Source: Lingula anatina (Eukaryota > Brachiopoda > Lingulata > Lingulida > Lingulidae). From it: a DNA stretch of 64,000 nucleotides. The stretch's first letter is position 1, and every line of letters begins with the position of its first letter. Where the stretch lies: NCBI RefSeq assembly GCF_001039355.2, contig NW_019775455.1, positions 78,629 through 142,628 of the forward strand. Direction: 5' to 3'. Below are positions 55,601 to 63,445 of the stretch, in pieces. The notes under the pieces are model-generated. The model did not search any database. It was not told the origin of the DNA and saw only the letters and a list, made by a program, of their open reading frames with translations. The translations under genes were made by a program, and so were the position numbers.

Positions 55601-58600
55601 GACAGCAACTCCAGTCGTGCCAGTTCAATCCACAGTGAGAGGAGAGCCAGAGCACACAAAGAGAAGAATGGGGTAAGTGGTGAGGGAACCTCAAAAATGT
55701 TTGTGAAAGGAAAATGAAACAGGTATTGGGTTAAAAAAAAAAAAAGAAAAAAAGAAAATGGCCCAGTTTCATCAACACTTGTTTTCCAGTGGTTGAAAAG
55801 GTCTGCCATCCTCAGAGGTTAATGAATGAAAAATTTGGGCAGGCTGTTAAAAATTGTTCCCAATCATAATACCACTGAAGTTAAATGAGTGAAACCATTT
55901 ACGAGTATTTAACAGATTTGAAATGAATTTTCTTTGTTCAGATGTTAATTTTTCAAGGTTTTTATGAGAGCCGAGTGACATATATATTTAGTGCATGTAT
56001 TTTTGTACCTCCTGCAGGTTGCCTGGGAAACCTCCAGTAACAACACTGATCGTTACCCTGACCGCCATCGCCACCGCCCTGAGCAGCACTCGGTGCCTCG
56101 CTGGGAGGAGGGAGAGTTGTGAGTTATTGCTGCTTCTTACCATTAAACGTCATTAGATATTCAGATATATTAGTACACAGGAGTCCTATGAAACTGATTC
56201 TGAGTGTGCGCGCACATGTGTGTGTGTGTGGACAGATAGTTAAATAAACATGTAGAAATAAGCACAAATCAAGTCAGACATACAAAGCTTTGTTGAGATT
56301 TATAATCAGAAGGATCTGTTTGCTCATAAACTTTCATGGTTGTGTAAACAACATATGCTTCTGTGACATTTGCCAGCCTTGTGTATCAGTCAGAGATATG
56401 AAATATCAATTTGTCAAAATTCTGTGCATGAATGGCAACATACTAGACAGTGTACAGAAAAATTGATCCACTGCTGGTTTTTGCTGAAGGTAGTTGTGCA
56501 TTAATGATTAATGTCTGTTATTGTTTTGACATTTCAGGCAATCCCATGGCTTTTATCTTCAAGAGGCTCAGAAGCTCAAGCATTTAGCTGATCATATGGT
56601 AAGTGTTACACACGCATGCAATTATACATGCTTGTGCGGGTATGCATGTAAGAAAACACTTTTATCTGACACACAAATAAATCTTCAGTTAGAATCAGTT
56701 CTGTTTGATACAAGGACTTGATGCTGTTTTCTTAAAAGATTTTAGGAACAGAAAACAAAAAATAAAAGGAAATGACAATTAAACTGAACCAGCAAAAAGA
56801 AAAAATATGTTAGTCCTCCTTTCTTTCATTACCAATGATTGGGTTTCAATTTCAACCCACATGGTCAGGTTTTCCAGTACCAAAAGAGTGAAATGCTTTT
56901 TTAATCTCATTTCAAATTAATTCACATTTCAGAGCGATAAGCTTGCCAAGTCCAACACTTTCATGGAGGCTATTTTAAACTTTGTCCTGTGTGGGTTTGC
57001 CATGGAAGTTGACCACACAAGTAACAACCCAAATGCAGTGTTCAATATGTACAAGCAAACCCTAGGTCTAGTCAAGTAAGTCTCACATAGATTTCAGCTC
57101 ATTGTAGAATTTTATTTGAAGTTCAACATTTGCCAGTCAAAGAAATCGGTTGTATTTCTTCCTTTGATTGCTGATATTTCTGAAGAATCTCTGTAGTTTT
57201 GATGTTGCAAGAGAGAATCCAAGAGTAAGGCCAGGTGTCCTTGTTTAATAAATATTATGGACACTGAGATGGGTACTACAGTTTGCATGTATACAGATAT
57301 AAACTTTGAAATAATCTCAAGTTTTGAAGTTGAACCAATCTTTTTGATTTTTCTTTATCTTCAAACATAATTTTATTGTTATTGTTTATAAGTCAGACAA
57401 AAGATGCATTGGACTTTTGGAGAGTGGTGCAACTTTCTCAATATTTGATGTGTCCATTATATGCCATTGTCTATATTCTGTTTCAGGTATGTGATGAGGT
57501 TTCGACCGCATTCAGAAAGCCCATCTTACAAGAAACTTGCAGTATTATGGTGAGAATGTCTGTGTATATACCCCATTTTGTCAAAAAGCCTTCTCTGAAA
57601 TAACATAACATAAAATAACATGAGATGACATAAATTTCAAGATTATATTTAGCCTCCATGCATAATTTATTATTGAAAGAATAGCTCAAAAGTCTTTGAC
57701 AAGATAATAAAGTTGATAAATGTGATAACAGTCATGTTTTTCCCTACAGTCTTCGTATCCAGTCCCTCTTGAGTTACAAGTTGTACAAGTTCAAGAAGAC
57801 TGAAGTCCTCAAACTCAAGTCCATCATTGATGACCACTACAAGGTAAAACAGCCATGATGACCACAGTGCATCAGTCCTCATAATGGAATTAAGTCAGCA
57901 TTTCCCTTGTCAAATAGCTGTATTCTGGTAATGTCATTTATGCATATTACCCTCATGCATTTATACCAGTCAATAAGCCCTGTTCTCTCTGATTAGCTTG
58001 GAACAGCTTGTGTCAATATTGCAAAAATGTGAGGGCTGCAGCTGTGTAAATTAGGGCAAAGTGAAAGTGAGTATTTTGGAAATCTACATTTCCCTTCTAA
58101 TCAGAACCTTAAAAATAGTCATTGACTATACTATTAAAACAGGAACACAGTTTCTTGTCCTCGTCAGCTGCCTTGGATAATCAGTTGTCTCCGATTTTTG
58201 TCTTCCAGTCAGCAGCATCGGCACCCAAGTCAGCCGCCCAGGCTCCGTCGCCCTGGAATAAGCATAGCACGGGGACCCCATCTCCAATGTCTCCCACACC
58301 TTCTCCAGCCAGCATCACTAGCATTGGATCAGTGGGATCCCAGGTATGTGGAATAATCATTGACACACTTTGTTTTTAAAAAAGTTATCATATTGGAACA
58401 ACCAGTGACACAGTTTGTTGAAAAAAGTTGTATTGGCAAGAAAAAGTGTTCTGTAAGTTTCTTGTAAGATGGGCTTTCTGAATGCAGTTGAATCTCATCA
58501 CATACCTGAAACAGAATATAGGTAATGGTATATAATGCATGTGGACTAACCAGATCAGTGATACAGTTTGTTTAAAAGAAGGTTATGATATTGGCCAGAA

Positions 58601-59641
58601 AAAGTATATTGTAGACAATGTCTGACTGATGATATTCTACAAAGTGACCTGAGCTTAAGCAGAAACTATTTATATGGTAGAAGTATTGGTTGAGGTTCTT
58701 TTTCCTGTCAATATTTTATGTTGGTTTTTCATGCTGTTGTGCAAAAATTAGAAAATAATCCAATTAGAGGAGCCAGTAATCAGATTTTGTGTCCCAGAAT
58801 CAAACAAATTAGGACATTTAGCACAGTTGTGCCTTTTCCCTGCCTTCTGCTGCAAAAACCCACACAAAGATGTATTATTATTTCTTTTTTTTTTTATTTT
58901 ACGCTGCCATATTTACACTTGTCGGAGTTCCATTATACCATTGAAGCAGTCATTTAAAGAGACGGGCTGTAAAATCAAGAGATTCTGAATGAATGAATGA
59001 ATGGAAATCTCTTTAATTTTTTTTATCTAGTACATTCTTCTTATCACTTAAAAAAATTATATATATTTCTGTTTTTTGTGAAATCACAGGGCAGCTGCAA
59101 TAACGAAATTGGTGCTGTAAAGGTGACCAATGGCAGTGCCAGTGCCGCCATGTCATCTCCTGCCACTGTGAGTATTCCGCAGCGAATTCATTCCGTCACA
59201 CAGCAGTACCTTAACTACACGACTTTCCTCGTGCAGGCACAGGAATACTGGGATCAAGCCAATATGCAAACTATAGAAAACAAAGGTAAGAAATTGAACG
59301 TGTGTGTTTTGTGTGTACCCTCTTGTTTGTGTTTGCATACCTGCCTCTCCGAGTGCCATGATATAAAGAAGAAAAATTAAAAAAAATTAAGAAAGTTCAA
59401 AAGCTCAAAAGATTTACTTCTTTTTATTTTTTTCTAAAATGATTTGTTAGTCTTTAAAATGGTATATAATGATTTTAAAGCAGTAGATGGAGATATCCAT
59501 GATGATTTTCATTCTTTTATCTTAATTTCAGGGTTCTTTGATAAACTGAATCGAGAATGTGGTGAAGTTGTGATGCATGGTAATTTGCGCCATTTAGTCT
59601 ACTATGTAAAGCGTGGTTTAGACCGTATTAAGGATCAGTGA
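8744..59641 (+). CDS. AF4/FMR2 family (AFF/lilliputian) super elongation complex scaffold, 20 exons, N-terminus missing
   Basis: This is the spliced gene; exon coordinates are in the following entries. Known for the family: AFF proteins are largely disordered nuclear scaffolds that bring together P-TEFb (CDK9/cyclin T), ELL and AF9/ENL to release paused RNA polymerase II. Seen here, numbered from the first full codon at 8745: PLFGIPVK (31-38) followed by QQIKNVLGDY (47-56), the cyclin T/CDK9-binding type segment; AHLKLIMP near 275, like the ELL-binding region; EMIVQPPLTGLATPRK (298-313); an acidic Ser tract (about 394-425); WSLLNFIKK; the AF9/ENL-binding motif VLVRLNLSLLEQL (887-899); and a full C-terminal homology domain (about 1291-1557). 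Length of about 1557 residues exceeds vertebrate AFF4 (about 1160), mostly through the central exon. All exon phases agree except one break near 54438. A single invertebrate ortholog is likely, so no AFF1-4 symbol is given. Start codon not found. Confidence 0.92.
9212..9268. repeat. Poly-C plus AC microsatellite
   Basis: About 13 C then about 22 AC units. Confidence 0.95.
10378..10642. mobile_element. Foldback element with about 125-bp arms
   Basis: Left arm from aaggcttctttcacatgcaa to gcgagccagttac (about 10378-10503) is the near-complete inverted complement of the right arm (about 10517-10642), with a tiny loop of ttatagtaac repeats. It would form an almost perfect hairpin in RNA or single-stranded DNA. 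Confidence 0.85.
11265..11530. mobile_element. Diverged relative of the 1843-2052 repeat
   Basis: Shares internal order with 1843-2052: accccttatcagctt, aataggcaggacagacat, then aatctagggggaatcccctt and a right end agtctctgggaatggtctc whose complement matches the left end of the other copy. Confidence 0.5.
14267..14998 (+). CDS. AFF exon b: conserved helix and Ser/Lys/His-rich linker
   Basis: Acceptor ctattttag, donor gtaagt, phase 0 on both sides, 244 codons. It opens with IVREDSTTQQIKNVLGDYDF, continuing the P-TEFb-binding region (family: SSRIQSMLGNYDE). A low-complexity stretch rich in Ser, His, Lys and Arg follows, including HRKRPRSTSDSSSKSPKRT, a plausible nuclear localisation segment. 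It ends NKAHLKLIMPNV, which parallels the family KAHLTKLKIP near the ELL-binding region. It is GC-richer than the surrounding introns. Confidence 0.9.
16419..17079. mobile_element. CAGGGGCG-type MITE with poly-G/poly-C, expanded copy
   Basis: Begins CAGGGGCGAATCCAG and ends AAATCTGCCACTG (imperfect inverted ends). A 5-bp duplication ATACA flanks it (16414-16418 and 17080-17084). A second internal end (AAATCCGACACTG, to 16681) and repeated gtcagg...cctgaaccc blocks show an internal duplication or nested copy. Long G and C runs and an N at 16996 make this stretch error-prone. Confidence 0.7.
18504..18545. repeat. TA microsatellite
   Basis: About 21 TA units in copy 1 of the tandem duplication; the same position in copy 2 (near 22157-22168) has only atatatccatatc. 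Confidence 0.95.
19544..23182 (+). repeat. Tandem duplication, copy 2 (about 3.64 kb)
   Basis: Begins right after an unresolved base (N at 19543) with ttcagtgaagctttcgaaag and ends at the same T-rich run as copy 1 (23159-23182). The differences from copy 1 are mostly single-base changes, short indels and microsatellite length, the pattern of allelic variation or a recent duplication. Confidence 0.93.
20504..20753. mobile_element. CAGGGCG-type MITE, short copy
   Basis: Equivalent of 16419-17079 in the second tandem copy, with the same flanking ATACA (20499-20503 and 20754-20758). It lacks the internal roughly 400 bases; recombination between the two similar poly-G blocks would explain this. 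Confidence 0.72.
24615..24659 (+). CDS. AFF exon c: short linker exon
   Basis: Acceptor ttatttcctttcag, donor gtatgg, 15 codons, phase 0-0: DKPKDPHPKIEDVLQ. With the next exon it reads IEDVLQ-EMIVQPPL, matching the family [16 protein letters not shown]. The joined homology across the splice junction is the main support for so short an exon. Confidence 0.82.
24660..26586 (+). other. AFF intron with simple repeats
   Basis: About 1.9 kb. Contains TAAA/TTAA-type runs (25481-25530), a GAAA tract (25943-25988), another TAAA run (26064-26085) and a G run near 26120. Otherwise nothing recognised. Confidence 0.75.
25943..25988. repeat. GAAA-type tetranucleotide repeat
   Basis: About 11 units with one interruption. 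Confidence 0.9.
26587..26676 (+). CDS. AFF exon d: conserved EM..PPLT..TPRK block
   Basis: Acceptor cttttccag, donor gtaagt, 30 codons, phase 0-0. EMIVQPPLTGLATPRKEES corresponds to vertebrate [20 protein letters not shown], and FCFPGSRPP to the following KFPFPTKE. This is one of the best conserved parts of the N-terminal half. Confidence 0.88.
26749..26792. repeat. GA microsatellite
   Basis: About 21 AG units, 70 bases after the donor of the exon ending at 26676. Confidence 0.95.
27583..28095. repeat. 39-bp minisatellite, about 12-13 units
   Basis: Unit resembles gtgatttcagtaccttggta followed by cctcacttgtaggtgcagg. Variants alternate ggttcagg and ggtgcaagg ends. Because 39 is a multiple of 3, both strands stay open in a 13-residue period (for example RYQGTEITLNLQV on the - strand), but it lies in an intron and there is no sign of translation. 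Confidence 0.92.
32127..32172 (+). CDS. AFF exon e: predicted short linker exon
   Basis: Acceptor ctttctctgttcaag, donor gtaagt, 46 bases, phase 0 in and 1 out: EEALANIRRNSTVLS plus one base. Support is indirect. The next exon must be entered in phase 1 for the following DDLVLSESD to read correctly, while the preceding exon ends in phase 0, so an exon of exactly this phase class is needed; this is the one I see. No family motif of its own. Confidence 0.6.
32761..32798. repeat. AC microsatellite
   Basis: About 18 AC units preceded by interrupted AC/CA sequence from 32735. Confidence 0.95.
33823..33996. mobile_element. 174-bp MITE with CTGGGGTAG ends
   Basis: Left CTGGGGTAGCGCTAACACTC and right, in complement, CTGGCGTAGTGTTAGCAATT. 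A 5-bp duplication ACAGG flanks it (33818-33822, 33997-34001). Inside are several ttagccaaat/attggctaa repeats in both orientations. Confidence 0.75.
38776..39063 (+). other. Coding-looking open stretch inside the 14 kb intron, unknown
   Basis: Open from the TAA at 38773-38775 to TGA 39061-39063, 95 codons, no ATG. From 38851 it reads NPEIALLHYLFGDGVFDSSA, then GGGTLSSSENLADFQKYSAL and LETLKSF, with a protein-like composition and a local rise in GC. A possible acceptor (tcgtttgacag, AG at 38809-38810) precedes it, and a possible donor (caagtgaga, GT at 38936) lies within. Its required entry phase (2) does not match the preceding AFF exon (phase 1), so it is not a simple cassette exon. It could be an exon of a nested gene, a pseudogene relic, or chance. 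The 'NPxxxLLxxLF' start loosely recalls BEN domains, which I would not assert. Confidence 0.3.
44452..44631. mobile_element. 180-bp foldback element
   Basis: Arms of about 66 bases: agagcattcacatggagaag to tatggcggacctac (44452-44519) against gtaggtccgccatatttagg to gatgtgaatgctct (about 44570-44631), separated by about 50 bases. Confidence 0.8.
46198..46252 (+). CDS. AFF exon f: Arg-rich linker exon
   Basis: Acceptor cttgttcttttttag, donor gtatgt, 55 bases, entered in phase 1 and left in phase 2. With the carried C it reads RKGSISTTERRRRLSTAPG. The other frames do not join correctly to the next exon. It follows a 14 kb intron. Confidence 0.75.
46551..46606. repeat. CT microsatellite
   Basis: About 28 CT units, 300 bases after the exon ending at 46252. 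Confidence 0.95.
47197..47251 (+). CDS. AFF exon g: DDLVLSESDNEGDEQ motif
   Basis: Acceptor tttttatttccag, donor gtacgt, 55 bases, phase 2 in and 0 out: NVEDDLVLSESDNEGDEQ. This matches vertebrate LKDDLKLSSSEDSDGEQ, the acidic lead-in to the poly-Ser transactivation region. Confidence 0.87.
47632..47799. mobile_element. 168-bp MITE with CAGGGGCGGATCCAG ends
   Basis: Left CAGGGGCGGATCCAG and right, in complement, CAGGGGTGGATTTAGG, flanked by ATAAA (47627-47631, 47800-47804). Internally ctgaccgtcttc/tctgac units repeat three times. Same end family as 16419 and 20504. Confidence 0.75.
47939..47982 (+). CDS. AFF exon h: short basic linker
   Basis: Acceptor ttttacatttttag, donor gtaaga, 44 bases, phase 0 in and 2 out: VKVKVRAATVGHKD plus AG. 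The split Ser codon joins the acidic Ser exon in the correct frame. No recognisable family motif; support comes from splice sites and phase. Confidence 0.75.
50219..50387 (+). CDS. AFF exon i: acidic poly-Ser tract
   Basis: Acceptor attattttgcag, donor gtaagt, 169 bases. Reads LVRSDSSSDSDSESSSEE followed by Ser/Asp/Glu repeats and a Glu/Pro-rich tail. This is the family's pSer transactivation region and is full of casein kinase II type S-[D/E]-x-[D/E] sites. The order DDLxLS...pSer...WxLxxxL is kept with neighbouring exons. Confidence 0.93.
51922..52173 (+). CDS. AFF exon j: WSLLNFI motif and acidic helical segment
   Basis: Acceptor ctccttctag, donor gtaatt, 84 codons, phase 0-0. It begins QQAQGGWSLLNFIKKDKPEK, matching vertebrate NKWQLDNWLNKVNPHK directly after pSer. 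The rest (LEFLRDNNVNSIEKDIGADT and onward to LFEELDQMVDR) looks helical and has no obvious vertebrate counterpart that I recall. The acceptor is a NAGNAG (tag/cag), so one of two leading Gln codons may be spliced optionally. Confidence 0.92.
52192..52412. repeat. Interrupted TG repeat
   Basis: Imperfect TG-rich sequence with gtgtgcat-like units, starting 18 bases after the exon donor at 52174. Its Cys/Val-rich and His/Thr-rich open frames are low-complexity artefacts. Confidence 0.9.
52722..54753 (+). CDS. AFF exon k: large central exon with AF9/ENL-binding motif; contains a frame break
   Basis: Acceptor ttttgatttttag, donor gtaagt, 2032 bases. Frame 1 is coding from 52722 to about 54439; a second frame (codons GCA GAG GAT from 54440) carries coding sequence to the donor. 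The exon encodes an acidic start (FNDDIFDDEGEDETDS), Ser/Lys-rich disordered sequence, two LLSPLP motifs (about 53030 and 53698), and VLVRLNLSLLEQL at 53778-53816, corresponding to the family LIVKIDLNLLTRIP that binds the AF9/ENL AHD. About 53817-53975 is an almost pure Lys/Glu/Arg helix. DIEKSEDETKSEFEKDSD and PKRKREADDKFDHKRHRQE lie after the break. Counting one missing base restores the downstream phase exactly, so a one-base loss (real or assembly) is the simplest explanation; a 137-base intron 54309-54445 also would. Confidence 0.9.
55537..55672 (+). CDS. AFF exon l: Ser/His/Arg-rich segment
   Basis: Acceptor ccatattctttag, donor gtaagt, 136 bases, phase 2 in and 0 out. It reads KSSHEDDRSWDRKHHRRSHS, then Ser/Arg-rich sequence ending AHKEKNG. 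Basic, disordered linker before the C-terminal domain; no motif known to me. Confidence 0.88.
56018..56118 (+). CDS. AFF exon m: linker before the C-terminal homology domain
   Basis: Acceptor gtacctcctgcag, donor gtgagt, 101 bases, phase 0 in and 2 out: VAWETSSNNTDRYPDRHRHR and then PEQHSVPRWEEGE plus a split Leu codon. It parallels the stretch just before the vertebrate domain (KLVFDDRNYSADHYL). Confidence 0.87.
56538..56598 (+). CDS. AFF exon n: start of C-terminal homology domain
   Basis: Acceptor gacatttcag, donor gtaagt, 61 bases, phase 2 in and 0 out: QSHGFYLQEAKKLKH-type sequence, actually QSHGFYLQEAQKLKHLADHM. It matches vertebrate SADHYLQEAKKLKHNADAL nearly residue for residue. In AFF4 this domain mediates homo- and heterodimerisation. 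Confidence 0.95.
56933..57075 (+). CDS. AFF exon o: C-terminal homology domain, helical core
   Basis: Acceptor ttcacatttcag, donor gtaagt, 143 bases, phase 0 in and 2 out: SDKLAKSNTFMEAILNFVLC, GFAMEVD, then NAVFNMYKQTLGLVK. It corresponds to vertebrate [20 protein letters not shown], GNALE and PFPMYSETVDLIK. Confidence 0.95.
57487..57549 (+). CDS. AFF exon p: C-terminal homology domain
   Basis: Acceptor ctgtttcag, donor gtgaga, 63 bases, phase 2 in and 2 out: YVMRFRPHSESPSYKKLAVL plus TG of a split Cys. It matches vertebrate [20 protein letters not shown] and the following TVLC. Nearly all of this exon with its polypyrimidine/acceptor region recurs in antisense at 58451-58537. Confidence 0.93.
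57750..57843 (+). CDS. AFF exon q: C-terminal homology domain
   Basis: Acceptor gtttttccctacag, donor gtaaaa, 94 bases, phase 2 in and 0 out: LRIQSLLSYKLYKFKKTEVL and KLKSIIDDHYK. It matches vertebrate [20 protein letters not shown] and KYSKTLTEHLK. Confidence 0.95.
58209..58343 (+). CDS. AFF exon r: Ser/Pro-rich insert in C-terminal homology domain
   Basis: Acceptor ttgtcttccag, donor gtatgt, 45 codons, phase 0-0. It reads AQAPSPWNKHSTGTPSPMSP and a Ser/Pro/Gly tail ending SVGSQ, paralleling vertebrate [21 protein letters not shown]. Several SP/TP sites are possible proline-directed kinase targets. Confidence 0.95.
58451..58537 (-). pseudogene. Antisense copy of AFF exon p with its acceptor
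   Basis: Read on the - strand, this repeats 57455-57543: the end of the upstream intron, its acceptor and the first 56 bases of the exon. Differences are a few transitions (for example aatgcagttgaatctc against aatgcggtcgaaacctc) and one missing base, which breaks the frame. It cannot contribute coding sequence in either orientation; it forms an inverted pair with the true exon. Confidence 0.9.
59090..59285 (+). CDS. AFF exon s: C-terminal homology domain
   Basis: Acceptor gtgaaatcacag, donor gtaaga, 196 bases, phase 0 in and 1 out. The part VSIPQRIHSVTQQYLNYTTF and LVQAQEYWDQANM matches vertebrate [21 protein letters not shown] and LYATEIWDQAEQL. The first 25 residues (SCNNEIGAVKVTNGSASAA) are a variable Ser/Gly linker. 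Confidence 0.96.
59532..59641 (+). CDS. AFF exon t: terminal coding exon
   Basis: Acceptor tcttaatttcag; a split Gly then FFDKLNREC, VVMHGNLRHLVYYVKRGLDR and IKDQ, stop TGA at 59639-59641. It matches vertebrate FFAELDKVMGPLIFNASIM and TDLVRYTRQGLHWLRQ. Protein end is complete. Confidence 0.96.
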
Positions 59642-61521
59642 TAAGGCTGTTGTCGTTTAAAGGACTATGAGACTGACCCATAGGTGGCAGTAGTTAGCAG
59701 TAGCAGACTCACAGAGACAAGAAAGGCCAGATGCAAGGATACAGTATTTCCAGTTCCAAGAACACAGCCACACTTAATACACAGTACTGAAGGAAGTGAC
59801 ACAGCATTGAAGAACAAATCATTCAAAAATATTTTGTTAAGTAGATCTGATAGAAAACATCTTGATTGAAAGTTGTACATTCCACTCACCCATTGCCAGT
59901 ATGTTGTGTCCCAGATAAAGCTTGTGTTGAGTGTGGCAGTATATATTTTTACATTGGTTCAACTGCAATTTGCTCTGCAGAAAAAGTAGTCCATCCCTGT
60001 GGCGTGCAATGTTTTGATATGAAGTGCAATTAACATGACCGGTTAGAGTCGCTGCCTCTTGGTAGAGTGTTACAAGATATTTGAGTTGAAAAATGTACAG
60101 GAAAGAAATTGTAAGAGATTATTTGACAAGTTAAGTTTCATCATAGTATGTGGTCTTAGCAGGGATATTTTGTCACAATAATGCAATACTCCTTATGCTG
60201 CAGTTTGAACACCAAATCAGTTTGCTCTTGAACTGTCTTCCATATTGTCGCATGAATTCTGGGTAAACTAAAACTTCACTCAAAAATGAAAGGTATCAAA
60301 GACAGGCTTTAAAGCCTGTAGGTTGTGACAAGAGAAAGAAGTCGATTTGCTGACTGCCAATGACTGACACCTACAATTAGTATTTTATGTTTTGTCATTT
60401 TTGTTGATTTTTTTTCATATTTTTTTCTGCTATTCTGAATTGCAGTAGAAACCGTGAAATAATGGAATTTACTTTTGTATAATTTTATCTGCATTTTGCC
60501 ATCTTTGCATGTTTGTATGTGTTTTTTTTTGTCCATGGTTGTGCTTCATGATTCAACTTTCATTGACATCAGTTGTTTGGGTTCAGAGGAATAAGTGTGC
60601 ACACCAGTGATTCATGAATTCTTGGCTCTCGACTACAGCTGATGAAGCCGTTTTAATTTTTCACCTGTGAAACCATTTACAAGTGCAAAACCATCATGTA
60701 TTTGGTGACTTATAGACTGCTTATTGGTCTAAATATTTCAGCAATATGTGTCTTATCTTGTAATTTTTCTTATTTATTTAAACACCTTTTATGAGAGAAA
60801 AGAAGTGCACACATATTCCTCTAAATCTCTTTCAAAACCTGTAGATGCTTTGTTTGCCAAATAAGGATTAAAAAAAAAGATAAAAAAGAAAAATCTGTAT
60901 TGTTATGAAAATTGAGTATGTAACTCATATTCCCAATATATCATGCAAATGCACTTTTGCCTTATCTGCTCTTAAGTAAAATTTATTTTGATACAACACG
61001 GTCACTGTGTTTTCTTGAGACTGGGTTATATACCACTTCTTTTATCTCCATGGATTGAATAGACCCGTCCACAGACTGTCTTTAAGACAGGTATTTCCAT
61101 TCTGAAGAAGAAATTAGGGCAGGTAGAAATGTCAGTGACACATACACTAAGTGTAATGATGACCACGAATGCCTATTTATTAGACTCGATATTAGTAATG
61201 TTGGTTAAAAAAATGCAGCAAGATATATCTATATATTTTATAAATGTGTTGGACATTGTTTGACATGATAAATGATCTTTTCACTTTATTATTAGCACTC
61301 TTCTGCCGGTAAATTTTTTAGAAAAAATTTGGACACTGAAGATCGGGGGGTTGTATCAAAATACCAGTTGCATTTAATCTGTGCAAAACCGCTGACCATC
61401 CTAACCCACCACTGAACACTTTAGAGAGGGTTGTGAAACTTAAAAGATATATATATATATTTACAAATATAAAGGAAGGTAAACACATATGGCTATGCTG
61501 TCACACCCTTAAGCAACAGAT

Positions 61522-61560
<39 letters not shown>

Positions 61561-62828
61561 TTAACCCCAAGCTCACTTTGTGCTTCTCGCTCTATTCAAC
61601 TTTATAGAGATGTATTGTAGGTGTAAAATTAGAACCCGACCAAAATGTAAAAGAGATTATTTTTGTAGGCATGGGAAGTATTTCCAAGTTTAAAATAAAT
61701 CAGTTGAACTCTTGGAACTGTGGAACTTTAATGTACTGCCTTGTTATAGAACCATTAAAATATTACCATAAAATAGCTGTTTGAATTAAACTTGTTACAA
61801 AGTGTAGCTGCTTATAGACTGCTTACAGACCAATTTTGAAAACAAGTACAAGATTACTTTTATCTTTTGAGAAAATACCTCAATTTGGTTAGAGGACTCG
61901 GAAAGATATGGACACTTTGCTGATAATGGAAGAGCAGTAAGATTTGTGTACAAGTATTTGAGGGTTCTAAATGTCTGAGATATTATCATGCGTGTTGCTA
62001 AAATGTGCACACGGGATGCACGAGACAGTATTATTAAGAGATTGAAGATTGGTTGTATATTGTCCATAAACCATCTCTTTAGAGAACTGTAACTTAAAAA
62101 AGGAATGTTGGTCACAAATGAGAGGTTGATTTTACATGATGCACAGAAGACCTCTGCAGGCAAAAATTACAGGTATGGTCAGTACAGATTTTTTTCTTTG
62201 GACATGACATCAGGGATTGCAGTAACTCTTAGAAATATTGGCTTTTCAGACAAAATGCTGTATGTAGTTACTTCACGTGACTTGCCTAGTCTTGAAGCCT
62301 ATTTCCCTAGAACAAAATTGTGATGCTCTTTGTACCAGGAACACGACAAATTTTGAACCAGTGAGGTCATTTGTAAAAGAGAAATGCACTACCCGTACTT
62401 CATGCAGTTAACAAATTTTTTTGCCAACTGGTAGCATGTAAATTGATAGACATTATTTGCCTTTTATAGTAGAAACCAAATAATCTGTTAATAATGCATG
62501 TGATGTTTTTCAACTCCTATCCTTCATGGTTTTTTTTAGCATGTTCTTTTGATTTTATTTGCGCCTAAGTCGTGCATTCACTACACAGTGACACCCTACA
62601 CACTGCCATTTTAAAGAATTGTTAATTATCTCGTACTTCGCTTTTCTGCTGAGATTGATTTCTTGTGAACCAACACCAATGTTGTATGTGAATGGGAACA
62701 GAATGTTCGTCAGTAAAAGGTAGTGTACGTAAGTGTCTAGAGTTGATTTTTTCCAAGCAAATTGTTTAACACTTTGATAAAGATAGCATCTTGACTGATT
62801 TGTATTTAACATGGAGGACTTCTACTAG

Positions 62829-62866
<38 letters not shown>

Positions 62867-63420
62867 TATGATGGGGTGTTTGAAGGGGGGTGGGTGGTGA
62901 TTTTAAATATGCATTATAAACCATCAATCAGGTGATGGTGCTATTCAACATTGAGTCATCTGCCATGATACAAAACGTGGGTTTTGGTACAGTTAGTCAC
63001 TGGGTTGCTGGTCTTAAGTATAGCCCCTGACTGGTCTCTTCCTTGCAAAAATTCATTGACTGCTTGAGACAGATTTGTATCATCTAGATGTATGTATATA
63101 TTTTGAAGCTGTTTATTTTTCGTCTTCTGTACAACTCCCAAGTATTTTATCAACATGGTAAAATCACTTATATCCTATTACTGCTGTTATTTCCAGATTG
63201 AGACATGTAACTTATGTATATTATTTGCATACTCCTATGATGGGAATATTACTGTCCTAACTTACCATGCATTTTCTGCTTGTATCATAATTATATCAAT
63301 AACACATTTAAATATATACATATATATATTTACTGTTCTATAATATGACAATCTGCGCATGTCTTCATCTTTATCATAGTCACAATGTCCAACAATAAAA
63401 AGAACCATCATTTAATATCA
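59642..63420 (+). other. Probable 3' untranslated region of the AFF gene
   Basis: No coding sequence recognised after the stop. The stretch is AT-rich with a 45-bp ATTT tandem (61520-61561), a 35-T run (62831-62865) and an AATAAA at 61694-61699. The end is placed at the better signal at 63394-63399. The extent is inferred, not shown; an earlier end near 61720 is possible. Confidence 0.4.
61520..61561. repeat. ATTT tetranucleotide repeat
   Basis: About 10 units within the probable 3' UTR; the repeat also forms tandem ATTTA pentamers. Confidence 0.95.
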
Positions 63421-63445
63421 ATCAGTGCTTTGTGTTGTTTTCTCT
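63394..63445 (+). terminator. Candidate polyadenylation signal and GU-rich downstream element
   Basis: AATAAA at 63394-63399, a likely cleavage region about 20 bases later (atatcaatca), then the U/GU-rich gctttgtgttgttttctct. This is a canonical arrangement on the + strand, 3.75 kb after the AFF stop codon. Confidence 0.45.

Larger units (their letters stand above)
54754..59531 (+). other. Short introns of the 3' part of the AFF gene
   Basis: Introns 54754-55536, 55673-56017, 56119-56537, 56599-56932, 57076-57486, 57550-57749, 57844-58208, 58344-59089 and 59286-59531, all GT-AG. Only 58344-59089 holds something distinctive: an antisense exon copy (58451-58537) flanked by two similar stretches (about 58385-58450 and 58541-58617). 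Confidence 0.8.

Noticed and set aside
61795-62323. 122-codon - strand frame and 72-codon + strand frame after the AFF stop
   Set aside because: I considered a retrotransposon tail or small gene but saw no reverse-transcriptase motif or other signature; they lie in the probable 3' UTR.
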